From: Aselliscus stoliczkanus
Lineage: Eukaryota; Chordata; Mammalia; Chiroptera; Hipposideridae
Direction: 5' to 3'
DNA length: 64,000 nucleotides
Assembly: GCA_033961575.1 (NCBI GenBank)
Contig: CM066727.1
Span: 153,869,434-153,933,433, forward strand
The notes beneath the pieces are model-generated. The model was not told where the DNA came from, ran no database searches, and was given only the letters and a program-made list of their open reading frames with translations. The stretch's first letter is position 1; each line of letters opens with the position of its first letter. Position numbers and translations under genes: made by a program. Of this stretch, positions 1 to 11,500 are shown in pieces.

Positions 1-450
1 CACGCTAAACCTTCTAGCACAGTCCTGGCAAGGAGAGGGCGCTCAGTACATGGGCTCCCTTACTCTGTTCTCCTGTGATTCCCGGCACCTGGTCTAGTGC
101 CTGACACATGGCAAGTACTCCATCAACCATGAAAGGAAACAGTGTTTTCACAGGTTGGAACTGGGAGGCTGAGTGTCAGCTTTTTATAACCAACAGCTGC
201 AGGTGTGATACCCCCTGCCCCCGACAAAGCCAGGATGTTTGCAGAATAACCAAAACAGTAAACTTCTTGGTATTTAGGGAGGTTTACCTGAAACTGTTGT
301 TCTTTCCAGGACTACTTAGTAACTTCCGGCTCTCTAAAGAGAACTTGTCTCCTCCCAATTCTAGCATTTTCTCAGCCTCCTGGAAGAAAAGGAGACATTA
401 TTTTATCTTGGACCAAGTAAAATCATGAGTCTACACCAGCCCATTTTTCT

Positions 451-559
451 TTTTTTTTTTTTTTGAGGGCAGTGTCACTGGCCCTCATATGTGGGACCCA
501 AACCGGGGCCACTGGCTTCCCAAGCCAGCACTTAACCACCGCGCCACTCGGCCGACCCC
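451..559 (-). mobile_element. Short tRNA-derived SINE (head-only form)
   Basis: Reverse copy: poly-T, then the complement of the head ending ccactcggccgacccc. Short flanking repeat atttttct at 443-450 and 561-568. The complement contains the B box GGTTTGGGTCC, slightly decayed. Confidence 0.88.
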
Positions 560-779
560 TATTTTTCTATAATCACAATTTCTATCTAATTTTGCTCACA
601 TTTATTATAAAAGAATATAATTATGTTCTTTCATGGATTTGACTCAACACAAAAAGAGAGACAACCAGATATTTGCACATGGAATAGTATTTAAAAAATA
701 AAAGTACTTGAATCTGAATCTCTAGGTCCAACTACCAATTTACTAGAAATATCAGGGACAGAAGAACATGTTAAATGAC

Positions 780-1170
780 ACCAAGGGACACATTTAGTAA
801 ACTCTAAATGGTGGGAAACCCTATAGATCAAAGACGCAGTTTCTTCAACAAAAAGAAAAAGAGATAGAAGGGAAACCCCTAAAGAGTTTTAAAAAAACAT
901 ATCAACCAATTGGACCTTATTTGGATACTGATTCAAATTGATTGTTAAAAATAATAAGAAGTTGGGCCGGCTGAGTGGCACGGTGGTTAAGAGCTGGCTT
1001 GGGACGCCAGCGGCCCCGGTTCAGATCTCACATATGAGGGTCAGTGACACTGCCATCAAAAAAATAAAAATAAAAAATAAGAAAAAGTTAATTGGGGAAA
1101 TATGAATATCGACTGTTCTTTCTACTTTTGTATATGTTTGAAATGTTACCTAATAAAATGTTTTCTTAAA
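780..1170 (+). mobile_element. Old LINE-like 3' end, split by a SINE
   Basis: Flanks of the SINE read continuously (ttggaccttatttggatac ... tctacttttgtatatgtttg ... aataaaatg) and resemble the 3' end also seen at 25430-25795. Probably an old L1 subfamily; the assignment is from memory. Confidence 0.5.
964..1082 (+). mobile_element. Short tRNA-derived SINE
   Basis: Starts gggccggctgagtggcac, has GGTTCAGATCTC as a decayed B box and ends in an A-rich (AAAAAT)n tail. It sits inside an older LINE-like fossil (about 780-1170), whose sequence resumes after the tail. Confidence 0.88.
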
Positions 1171-1693
1171 AAATAATGCCATTAATTTAAAGGAAATAAT
1201 TACGGAGAAAAAAATATGTACAAGATACTTAAAGTAGTATAATTAATAATAAAACCGAAAACAACCATAAATTTTAACAAAGGAAGTATGTTTAAATTGA
1301 GAAAATAATACTATAAAATATTATGCAGACATTAAAACAATAAATGATTATCATATAGACATATAGAAACATAAAAGTGTTTTATGAAATCAAGTTGAGG
1401 CTTAAAAAATCAGAATATATATATATTATATATATATAATATATATATACACAGAGACACAAATATATAGTTATCACAGTTATATGAAAACTACGGTAAG
1501 GATTTAAATAGAACATAAAAAAATTAAACATAAATGTTAGATGCTGATGTGAAATTTGGGGTATTCATTTTTTCTTCTATTTCATTTAGTTTTAAAAATA
1601 ATTTTATAAAGTAATTTTAAATTCCAGAAATTTTGGAAAATAACATAATGTTTACCAGCCACCTCAAACTTAACATTCAAAAGAGATCCCTTA

Positions 1694-1807
1694 GGGCTGG
1701 CCGAGTGGCGCATTGATTAAGCGCTGGCTTGGGATGCCAGAGGCCCCGGTTCGGTCCCACATATGAAGGCCAGTGACACTGCCCTCAAAAAAAAAAAAAA
1801 AAAAAAA
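1694..1807 (+). mobile_element. Short tRNA-derived SINE
   Basis: Head gggctggccgagtggcgc, B-box-like GGTTCGGTCCC, poly(A) of about 20. Imperfect flanking repeat agatccctt / agacatccctt. Confidence 0.88.
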
Positions 1808-1989
1808 GACATCCCTTGATTTTCCTCCCAAACCTGCTGTTCCTAGGTTCTCCCCACCTTAATAAATAGCAAAGCCATTCATCCATCCAACTGTTCATTC
1901 CAAAAATCTAAGAGTCAAACTTGATTCCTCTCTTTCACCCATGCTCACTATGCAATAGCAAAATCTGTTGGCTCCATCTTCGAGATAAT

Positions 1990-2215
1990 TCCCAAACCCA
2001 GCCACCTTCACCACCTGTCCCTTACCCTAAGCCACCATCTTCTTGCCTAAACTATTGCCACAGATTTCTAACAAGTTTCCCGGCTACCTCTCTCCCCCTT
2101 TCAGCCTCACTGATTTTCTTAATGTTACTCAAGCATACCAAACTCTTTCCTGCCTCAAGACCTTTGCATTCTCTGTTTCCCTGGCCTGGAATGTTCCCAC
2201 TCCCAGGTAGGAAAT
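1990..2215 (+). repeat. L2-like fossil
   Basis: C/T-rich text with the L2-type phrase cctttgcattctctgtttcc and tggcctggaatgttcc. Bounds approximate. Confidence 0.45.
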
Positions 2216-2525
2216 CCTGCCATTTGCAACAACATGAATGAACCTTGAGGACATTATGCTAAGTAAGTCAGACAGAGAAAAATAAATAGTGTATGATCTC
2301 ATTTACATGTGAAATCTAAAAATGAAGTCATAGAAACAGAACAGATTGGTGGCTGCCAGGGTTGGGGGTGAGGTGGGGGAAATGGTGAAGGTGGTTAAAA
2401 CGTACAAACACTCAGTTATAAGATGAATAAGTCATGGGGATGTGATGTACAGCATGGTGACTATAGTTAACAATACTGTATTATATATTTGAAAGTTGCT
2501 AGAGAGTAGATTTTAAAAGTTCTCA

Positions 2526-2526
2526 C

Positions 2527-2560
<34 letters not shown>
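2526..2560 (+). repeat. (CA)n microsatellite
   Basis: About 35 bp of CA repeats with one CG interruption, inside an L1 3' end. Confidence 0.95.
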
Positions 2561-2626
2561 AAAATTGTGACTATGTGAGGTGATGGATGTGTTAACTAAC
2601 CCTATTGTGGTAATCATTTTTCAATA

Positions 2627-2833
2627 CACAGACGGTCTCCAAAAATGTATAGACATTTTAAGACAGGAAAAAACGGTATTAAAATCGTAATAATATATAC
2701 TGATAACAAAAGATGAATACAAGTCACGTTTGACTTCTGCAATTATAAGAGGTGCTCAAAGTGGTTACCATCAGCGTAATTTTAATACTTTTTCCTGTCT
2801 TAAAATGTGTATACATTATTTTGACACCCTCTG
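2627..2833 (+). mobile_element. TIR element (MITE), full-length copy, 207 bp
   Basis: Long inverted termini. The left end reads aaatgtatagacattttaag acagg and the right end is the complement of aatgtatacacattttaaga cagg, framed by TA dinucleotides. No coding capacity. Target TA suggests Tc1/mariner. A deleted relative lies at 56091-56223 in the opposite orientation. Confidence 0.8.
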
Positions 2834-3580
2834 TACACATATATCAAATCATTTCATTGTATATCTTAAACTGACACAATGCTATAAGTTAATTACATCT
2901 CAATAAGACTGGAAAAAATAATACAAGATTTAAAAAGTTCAAGATATTAGAAAAAGCACCCCTTAAAATGCACATTTCAAAGGACATGATTTCAGGCATT
3001 AACTGTATTTGGAAACACTTTCCGGCTCATTCATTTCTTGGTCTGGTATTTTCGTTTTGCTACACATTCATTCTTTGCACATATTGGCTAATGATTGAGG
3101 GTCCATTGTGTGGATGGCAGATGCCATGTGCTGAGGGAAACGAGGAAGGACAGAAAGTCCCATGCAAGTGATATTTGCATGGTGCCAATCACAACATCAT
3201 CTGCAATTAGGTACATAACAAATACTCTGAGAAAATAACAGGGGTTTGTATACTTGGCAAATTAGACCTTCAGGGAGAACGCAAACCATTATATCTGGTA
3301 ATAAGAGCAGATTCTATGTTCGTATTCTAAGTGTGAACCTGGTGAGTAGACTATAAGACAAACAAAGGGAAAAAATAACTGGTTATCAAATCCAAAAATG
3401 AAGGACAGACAGGGACAGAATCCTTAATCCTGTCCCAGCTGAGAACAGCTTTGGAGGAACCTTCCCAGCTCCTAAATATAACCCTTGGGATTCCAGACAT
3501 GCTGACTTTCCATGTGGCCCTTCCTATGTTCTGTAACTTGACGCTGTCCCAAAGTGTACAGTTGGTGCAAGAACCACAAC

Positions 3581-3718
3581 CTCTTCCTCCTTGGCCTTCT
3601 TTTTGGCATCATCCAACTTTTTCTTTTTGCTTTCAGGCATGAGATCATCTAACCAGCTCAGCTCTCGCTTAGAGAAACAGAGATCCATGACTTTCCGGAC
3701 AAAGACCAAGGCCAAAAC
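3581..3718 (-). CDS. SLC4A8: SLC4A8 exon 22, residues 981-1026 (last helix, start of C-terminal tail)
   Basis: 138 nt, phase 0: acceptor ttcttcag, donor gttgtg. It encodes [40 protein letters not shown] and KAKEEE: the end of the last membrane helix and the acidic LDDLMPES motif followed by a Lys/Glu-rich tail. The donor is weak (T at +3 and +4). Without splicing the frame runs 18 codons into the intron and stops at 3524. Confidence 0.94.
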
Positions 3719-6349
3719 CTGAAGAAAAACAAAGAAAGTGGATTAAGGGGGCTCAATTACTTCCCGGAGTTAAAGGCAAAGTCTTATTTTCACAGCAGAC
3801 TAGGACATTTGAAGCTAAATCAAACTCATAATAATCATTATAGCTGCTTTTTATTGAGTGCCCTCTTTGTGTCAGATACTCAGGTAAGTGTTTTATATAC
3901 AATATCTGATTAACTATCATAATAACCCAACTTAAAGAGCAACTAATTTAATTCCCTCATTAAAAAGAGAAACCCTTTATCTGCAGATGGCCCTAAGAGC
4001 TGCCTTCATTGGCTGGGGGCCAGTAGGAGGGGCTACAGGGCAGCATAAGGTTGAAGAGGCTCTCTGTAGGAGCAGGGCTGCGGTGAGGCGAGCAAGCATG
4101 CCTCGTTATGGGGGAAGGGGACCCTGAGGGACCATCTGGATTCCTTCTGATCCTTTGCCTATATATTTCCCCACAAAATCTTTGCTTTATGCCTGCATTA
4201 TGGATCTCTAGTGGTTTTTGTCTCTGCCCTCTGGCCTGGTCTGACATGCTTTATAAATGAGAAAGCTGAGACCCAGGGAGAGAAAGTGACTTGCCTAAAA
4301 TCTGACAGCTAATTTCCTCAATACAAGCAGGTCAGGGTTTCTCAACCATTGCTCCACTTTTTCCCCAAAAGGGCCATTTTAGCCAAAGAGGAACCAATAA
4401 TAACCCAGAATATCCTGCTCGGATTGGCTGGCATTCACCAGCTGCATCTGGTGGCTGGACAAAAAATGAGGCAAGTCAGGCTTATTAAATTCAACCACAT
4501 TTGTCCTGAATTTCAGTTGACTATTTTCCCAATGAATCCAAAATTGATAGATTCCCTTCCAGGAGTTGTCAGGAATTTCTTTATTTTTATTTATTTATTT
4601 TTTAGAGGGCAGTGTCACTGGCTCTCATATGTGGGATTTGAACCGGGGTCGCCGGCGTCCCAAGCCAGCTCTTAACCACCGCGTCACTTGGCCAGCCCAG
4701 GAATTCATTTCTTTAACCAAACACCCAACTCCTGAACATAACACCCAAACGCAGAGCCTCACATATATTGTGACAAAATTGAGAAACCCATCAGGAGAGT
4801 ATGTTTCCCCGAAAATAAGACCTAACCGGAAAATAAGCTGGAGCACGATTTTTCAGGATGCTCGTAATATAAACTCTACCCCAAACATAAGCCCCAGTTA
4901 AGATCGTCAGCCAGGCATGACTGTTTGAATAAATGCAGATTTTTGTAAATGAATAAATGTAGATTGTTGGAGCAAAAATTAATATAAGACCCAGTCTTAT
5001 TTTCGGGGAAACACAGTAAGAGACTAGGGAAAAACAAACCCCGCTCCAGTTTCTTCACCCTTGAATATTCTCCCAGTAAGACAGCATTCAAAGGTACCTA
5101 AACAAACACCAAACATTATCCTTTTTGCTCTAGAGGCCCACTCTTTGGGTAACTTTCAGACATCCCACTGAATTCGCAGCATCTTCATGACGTGGAGTGA
5201 GTTAGAGAAAGGAAGGCATCAAGAGGAGGAGGTGAAAGTCAGGTGGCAAGAATTTCATCATCACACTACATTTAGAAAACAGCTTGTCACCTGTTGCACC
5301 ACACACAGTTCAGCTTTTCAGTCTCCTTTCCAAAGCCCAGGCTTCAGTCAGAAAGGAAGAAAGGCTGTCCCAATCACTTATCAGCACTAGACCAAGCTCT
5401 TCCTCTCTCCCAGTGGCTTAAAACAGTGCATTTCGACCACTTTAGGCACTTCTGATTGCAATAAATTCTAAATTGGAACTCTATGGTTTTGGAAGTAATA
5501 TGCAAATTATTGCAAACATGAAGATCCTCTCTATGTCAGATGGGGGACAGAGAGAGAGAGGAGGAGAGGGCGGGGGAGGAGAAGGAGGAGGGGCCGGAGG
5601 GAGAGGAGGGAGAGGAGGAGGAGGGAGGTGAAGGGAGGAAAGACAGGCAGACTGGTAACCTTGAAAATAAACATGGCAAACTGTTACACACATGCATCCA
5701 CACCCCCAAGGCCCCCAAAATAATGCTGCTCCTACAAAGATCAACCAAAAAACAAAAACTCACCATCAATAAGGTATTAATATCCATATTATATAAAGAA
5801 CTCCTAAAACTCAATAACAAAAAACAAACAACCCAATTAAAAAACGGACAGAGGACGTGAATAGATATTTCTCCAAAGAAGACAGACAGATGGCCAATAA
5901 GCACACGAGAAGACGCTCACCATCACTAAGCATTAGGGAACTGCAAATGAAAACCACAATGAGATACCACCTCACACCAATTAGGATAGCTGTTACCAAA
6001 AACAAAACAGAACAAAAAAACAAACAAAATAACCCCCCAAAAAACAGAAAATAAGTGTTGGCAAAAATGTGGAGAAATTGGAACTCTGTGCACTGCTGAT
6101 GGGAATGTAAAATGGTACAGCTGCTATGAAAAACAGTATGACAGGTCCTTAAAAAATTAAAAATGGCAGTGCCATATGACCCAGCAATCCTGCTTCTTGG
6201 TATACACCCTAAAGAACTGAAAGCAGGGACACAAACAGATATTCGTTTCCTGTTCTCATTATTCACATAGTCAAGGCATTATTCACAATAGCCAAAAAAT
6301 GGATGCAATCCAAGTGTCTATAGGACAGTGAATAAACAAACAATATGTG

Positions 6350-6381
<32 letters not shown>

Positions 6382-6400
6382 CAATGGAATATATAACATG

Positions 6401-6449
<49 letters not shown>

Positions 6450-8481
6450 ATGGAATGTTATTCAGCCTTTAAAAAGGAAGTTCTGACACCTGCTACAACA
6501 CGAATGAACCTTGAAGTCATTATGCGAAGTGAAATAAGCCCATTACAAAAAGACAAATACTGTATGATCCCACTTGTCTAAGGTCTAGAAACAGAAAGTA
6601 GAATGGTGGTTGCCAGGGGCTGGGGAAGGAGGGAATGGGAGTTACTGTTGAACGGGTATAGAGTTTCGGTTCTGCAAGATGAAAAAGTTCTGGAGATGGA
6701 TGGTGGCAATAGTTGCACAACAATGAGAATGTACTTAACGCCACTGGACTATACACTTTAAAAGGGAAAGATGGTAAATTATATGTTATGTATATTTTAT
6801 AATTATTTTAAAAACTAAATGATAATATTTTTAAACTCACCATCATTGGAAAGACAATAGCGGCTGGAGATGCCTTGATGACCCAGAGCAGGACAAGGCA
6901 GGTCAGCTGGATGAGGGTGAAGAGATGCACTTTGCGCAGCGGCACGTGCCGAAGGTAGATGAAATCCGGCTGATGCTTCGCAGGCATCCCAAAGAGCTTC
7001 AGACGATCGAAGAACTGAAAGGAGGGGACTGGCATTGGTTTTCAGGAGGTATCTCTGGGTCAGAAGCCTTGTTAGACCCATGTCCCATTTTCATGGGACA
7101 GAAATGGAAACTGAGTCTCAGAGAGCATGTCATTTGGCCAAAGTTGGTAAGTGACAGAGTCAAAATTCAAATCCATCTTTTTAATTCTAGGTTCAAATTT
7201 CTTCTTCCTACCCCACCCTGTGGATCGCGAGAAAGCTCTTTCTCAGGGACTGTTGAAAACAAAATGAGGCAATTGCATCTTTCTCTTTATTATCAAAACT
7301 AAATCTCTTCCTGGTTATTGGAATAGTTTGGAGGTTCTCATTATTATTTATAGTAAAACCTCATAACATTCTGGATATAGAAAATATGACCATCTTTATA
7401 CAATAAAATGGAGAACAGAGGCCCAGAGATTACATAACCTGCCCAAAGTCACATTAGAACTCAGTGTGTCAGAACCACTGGACATTCTATAAAATGGAAT
7501 GTCCAGCCATCAACAGAAGTCACTAAGTCATCACATCATCTGGGGTACCCAAATAGTGACAAGCTCCTCAGTTTCTCTGTTCAAAGGACTCAGGGGAACA
7601 AGCTGATAGATGGGAACAGGCAGGGTATGATAGGAAGTAATATCTGCTCGTCTGGAGCAGCTCTCACTAACCCTCAATTTCTTCACCAATGTACCCCCAG
7701 TTAAACCCCTTCTCTTACGCATTAGCCTGGCACTAAATCTAGCACTGTCCATGTGTGGAAGCCAGTTTGGTGTCAGTGTTGACCAACCTTTCATAGCTAA
7801 GTTTACCAGCACCTGACAAAGCACCTAGTGTTTAATGGTTGCCTAATAATTGTCTGTTGAATAATTAACAAGTGACTGGAACCATGACATCAAGCCAGGC
7901 CACCCTGTAAGTCTCTGTACCCTCATGCCAACATGATTGTATTTCCATCAATGTCCAAAGAAATGTTTAAAATAGCTTAACCAGTGCGGCTAGGAAATGG
8001 TTTCTCAAGAACTGGTTTGTGCTTCCTTAAGGAGCTGAACCCCCGGGTCAGGACAGGTAAGCTCACAGTGAGAAGACTGTGAGCCTGGTGGAGCCACGCC
8101 TTACCTGAATCCCCTGGAGTGAAGAGACTCCCATGTAGAGGAAGACTCCATAGAGTACCGGCATCGGGATGAACTGAAGACAAAGGGCAGAAAGACCAGA
8201 GATTGCACTTGGTATCAGCACACTCGAGACTAGATCAAGTTTTAAATTTCCAAGAAGGGAGCAAAGTCACAGAATCACTGCATAAACACCGCATTAGTTT
8301 CTGCTGCCTTTACATGATTTAAAAGTAGAAGTAAAACCAGAAGTTGATAGTGATAAAAGTCATTTTGTTCTGAAGTGAAATGATTACACATAAGTATAAT
8401 CTGGTTCTGATGAAATCATAGGCTCACCTCTTACCCACGTCTGGCTCTTCCTCCTCAGGGGGGATGGGCAAACGCAGACAC

Positions 8482-8522
<41 letters not shown>

Positions 8523-11500
8523 CTCTTTTACAACTGATACCTTTTAAACCTTTTATAATTACACATTCATCTCCTCAGGGATTTGGTATATTTTAATATG
8601 GACTAAGTGTTTCCTTTTTTACTAACCAGACTTGAGGGCAGGAGTGGGGAGGTAAGGTATCTTATCAGAGAGGAAATGAGTTGGGAAGAAATATCAACAT
8701 TATTATATTGTACTTGAATACACGTATATACACACCTATCATCTCACATCTATCAATCCACATAATCTTCAGAGCAACTCTATGAGGTAGGGAAATGAGG
8801 CCTATACAGCCAAGGCAAGGAAAGTCTCATAGCTAAAGACTAAACTTGACTTGCTTTTCTTCTGGGGCTAAAGAACACTCCCAAACGTAATTCCCTCAGA
8901 AGCAGAAAATCCCCAATTGAAGCTAGAGTGAGTAGACCTCTCAATTTGGTGCTAACCTTGTTTGTAGGTTCTCTAAAAGAGCACTCCCGAGACAGTTATA
9001 GGAAGGCCAGGCAATATCCACCACTATGCCTTCGTGTTACATTCCTGGAGGAGCAGCAATCTTTGGGCCCCTCCAGATGGCACCCAGACCAGAGGTGGGA
9101 GTGGGGTAGAGCTAGGGTCAGAGAGTAGAAGTGGGTAGGGGAATGAAGAAAGGTGATAAGACTGAGTGAGTGGAAAATAAGAGGACAGGAAGATAGTGTA
9201 GAATCCATTCCCATCTCTCTTAGTTCTCACTCTTAATGAGCATTTGTAGTCAAAATTTGCAAGGGTGGTTGAAGTTTCACCAAAAAGAGGGGAATGGAGG
9301 GCCGGCCGAGTGGCGCATTGGTTAGGAGCTGGCTTGGGACGCCAGCGGCCCTGGTTCAGATCCCACATATGAGGGCCAGTGACGCTGCCCTCTATAGCTA
9401 AGGTGGTGAACAACAACTCCACCTGGTTGCCTCTATAGCTAAGATGGCAGGGGACGGTGTGGGCTGCAGCCTCTGCTGCAGTGGGCTGCCATAGGCTACA
9501 GTGAGTGGCTGGCAGCCAGCGTGAGCTGCCAAGAGCCACCGTGAGCGGCTGTCTAGAGGCCAGTTATCAATCTGCCTCATCCGGGAAGAGTGCAATGACG
9601 ATACCAACATGGGCCAGTGAAGCAACGTCCTCCACAACTAGACTGAAGCACAAAAAAGGACAGTAACTTGTCTTCTCCCCTTCCCCAATTCCCCCAATGC
9701 TGTTCCCCTCCCCCAATTCCCCAATAAAATCTTAAAAAAAAAAAAAAAAGAGGGGAATGGAGGCAAGGGAGATAAGTGCTCCAGACTGGTTGGGAATTAG
9801 AGATACAGCCATAGAGCTTTCCTTTTTCCCCCATTTTCCACAGACGTAGGCCTTACACCCACACAAAAAGGTTTCGTTTTTTTTCATGTTCAAGGGATCT
9901 TCCATCTTTCCAAAAATCCCGTTTTAATCCTGCATCTCACACATGCCATTGCCCATTTTTCTATTCCACTTCACAGAAAACCCTCTTGAAACAGTTGTCT
10001 GCTCACACTCTTTACTTCTTCACTTCCTATTTACTCTTCAGTCCCCTGTAATTTGGCTTCTGCCCATGGTTCCACTGAATCTGCCTTGATATCAAGTCAT
10101 GTTAGGCCTCTGTGTTGCCAAATCCAGTGGCCTTGGCTAGTTTCTAACTAATCCCTCCTACTTCAAACACTCCCTTCCAGTGGCTTTCCTGACACCACAC
10201 CCTCCTGGTTTCCCTCCTACTTCTGACAGCTCCTCAGAGCCTCTGCTGCTGCCTCCTCTTCTACGTGACTTCTAAATATGGAGCTCCTGAGCCTCTGCTC
10301 TTATCTGGTCCTACTTCTCTTTTATATCTGCCCTTCTCCCTGAGTGATCTCATCTACTTCCTTGGCTTTCAGTATCACCTATTGTGCTGGTGACTCCCAC
10401 ATTTATATTTTTAATCCAGAACCTTCCTCTAGACTGTTCACTCAGATGCCTCCCAAACATTTCACCCAAAATATGACCACAGTCCCGCCCCTCACAAAAT
10501 CACTTCCTTCTTCATGCAGTCTTCGCCATCTTAAATGCCATCACTCTCCATCCAGATGGTCAAGTCAGAAACTGAGCAGGCATTTTGATTTTTCCATTTT
10601 CCTCACCCTGTTCTATATCTAGTCAACAGGAAAGACCTTTGGATTTGCCTCCAAGGTATACAGAACCCATGCTTTGTATCTGTCCCTACTACCAACTTCT
10701 GTATCCAAGCCACCATCATCTCTCACCTGTAATAGCCTCACAGATCTCTCTGCTTCTATTTTTCCCCAATCTCTAATCATCAGCCAGAATGATTTTTTTA
10801 AAATACCAGATGGATCACATCCCTCTCCTGTTAAAACCCTTCTAAAGTTAACTTTACCAGTAGCAACGAGGCCTGGCGTGATCTGCTCCTGCTCACTCTT
10901 CAGTCTCGTCTCACTGTGCTTTTGCCTTTACTCAACATCCTTGAGCCCTGATGTTTCCTAGAACATATATCACCCTTTGCCACCTCAGGGCCTTACTAGA
11001 TACTTTCCCCCATGCCGTCTCACTATCCATGGCATGGCTGGCTCCATCTCATCTTAAATGCCGTCTTCTTAGAGAGGCCTTCTCTGACCACACTAACTAG
11101 AGCAGCACTCCCTTAACTCTCTATGGCACCATAGACCACTATATATTTCATTTTATCACTTTTATCGTTATTATGTTTGTTTTCTTAACTTTTTTTTTTC
11201 AGAGTTCAGCTTTTTTATTAAACATGTTATAAGAAGTTTAGTCAAAAAGACCAAAGCCCATGTCATCATCAGACTCCTCAGATTCTTCTTTCTTTGCTTC
11301 CACTTTCTTCTCCTCAGCTGGGCAGCAGTGGTAGAGGGGGCAGGCCCTCCTGCAGGTGCAGCACCAGCTGCTGGGGCAGGTCCACCAGCCCCTCCATTGC
11401 AGATGAGGCTCCCAATGTTGACATTGGCCAGAGCCTTTGCAAACAAGCCTGGCCAGAAGGGTTCAACATTTACACCGGCTGCTTTAATGAGGGCATTAAT

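Larger units (their letters stand above)
2216..2915 (+). mobile_element. L1 3' end, interrupted by a TIR element
   Basis: Typical L1 3' UTR phrases: caacaacatgaatgaacctt, gtggctgccagggttgggg, and after the inserted element the ending tatcttaaactgacacaatg ... catctcaataagact. A (CA)n lies within it. Confidence 0.8.
1..3580 (-). other. SLC4A8 intron 22 (part)
   Basis: Holds three short SINEs or SINE-bearing fossils, an AT-repeat (about 1416-1450), an L2-like stretch (1990-2215), an L1 3' end with a TIR element inside it (2216-2915), and about 650 bp next to exon 22 in which nothing is recognised. The C-terminal exon(s) must lie further left. Confidence 0.8.
3719..6840 (-). other. SLC4A8 intron 21
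   Basis: Packed with repeats: a MIR split by an LTR-like insert (3838-4330), a short SINE (4583-4698), a 215-bp TIR element (4802-5016), a purine tract (5540-5640) and an L1 3' end (5745-6815). Only about 4331-4582 and 5017-5530 show nothing recognisable. Confidence 0.8.
7015..8104 (-). other. SLC4A8 intron 20
   Basis: Two degraded MIR pieces (about 7070-7200 and 7370-7480). The remainder, 7500-8100, is unassigned single-copy-looking sequence without a convincing ORF. Confidence 0.7.

Noticed and set aside
5481..5904. Proline- and serine-rich minus-strand frames of 87-122 codons
   Set aside because: They are the complement of a GA/GGA tract and the adjacent L1; low-complexity artefacts.
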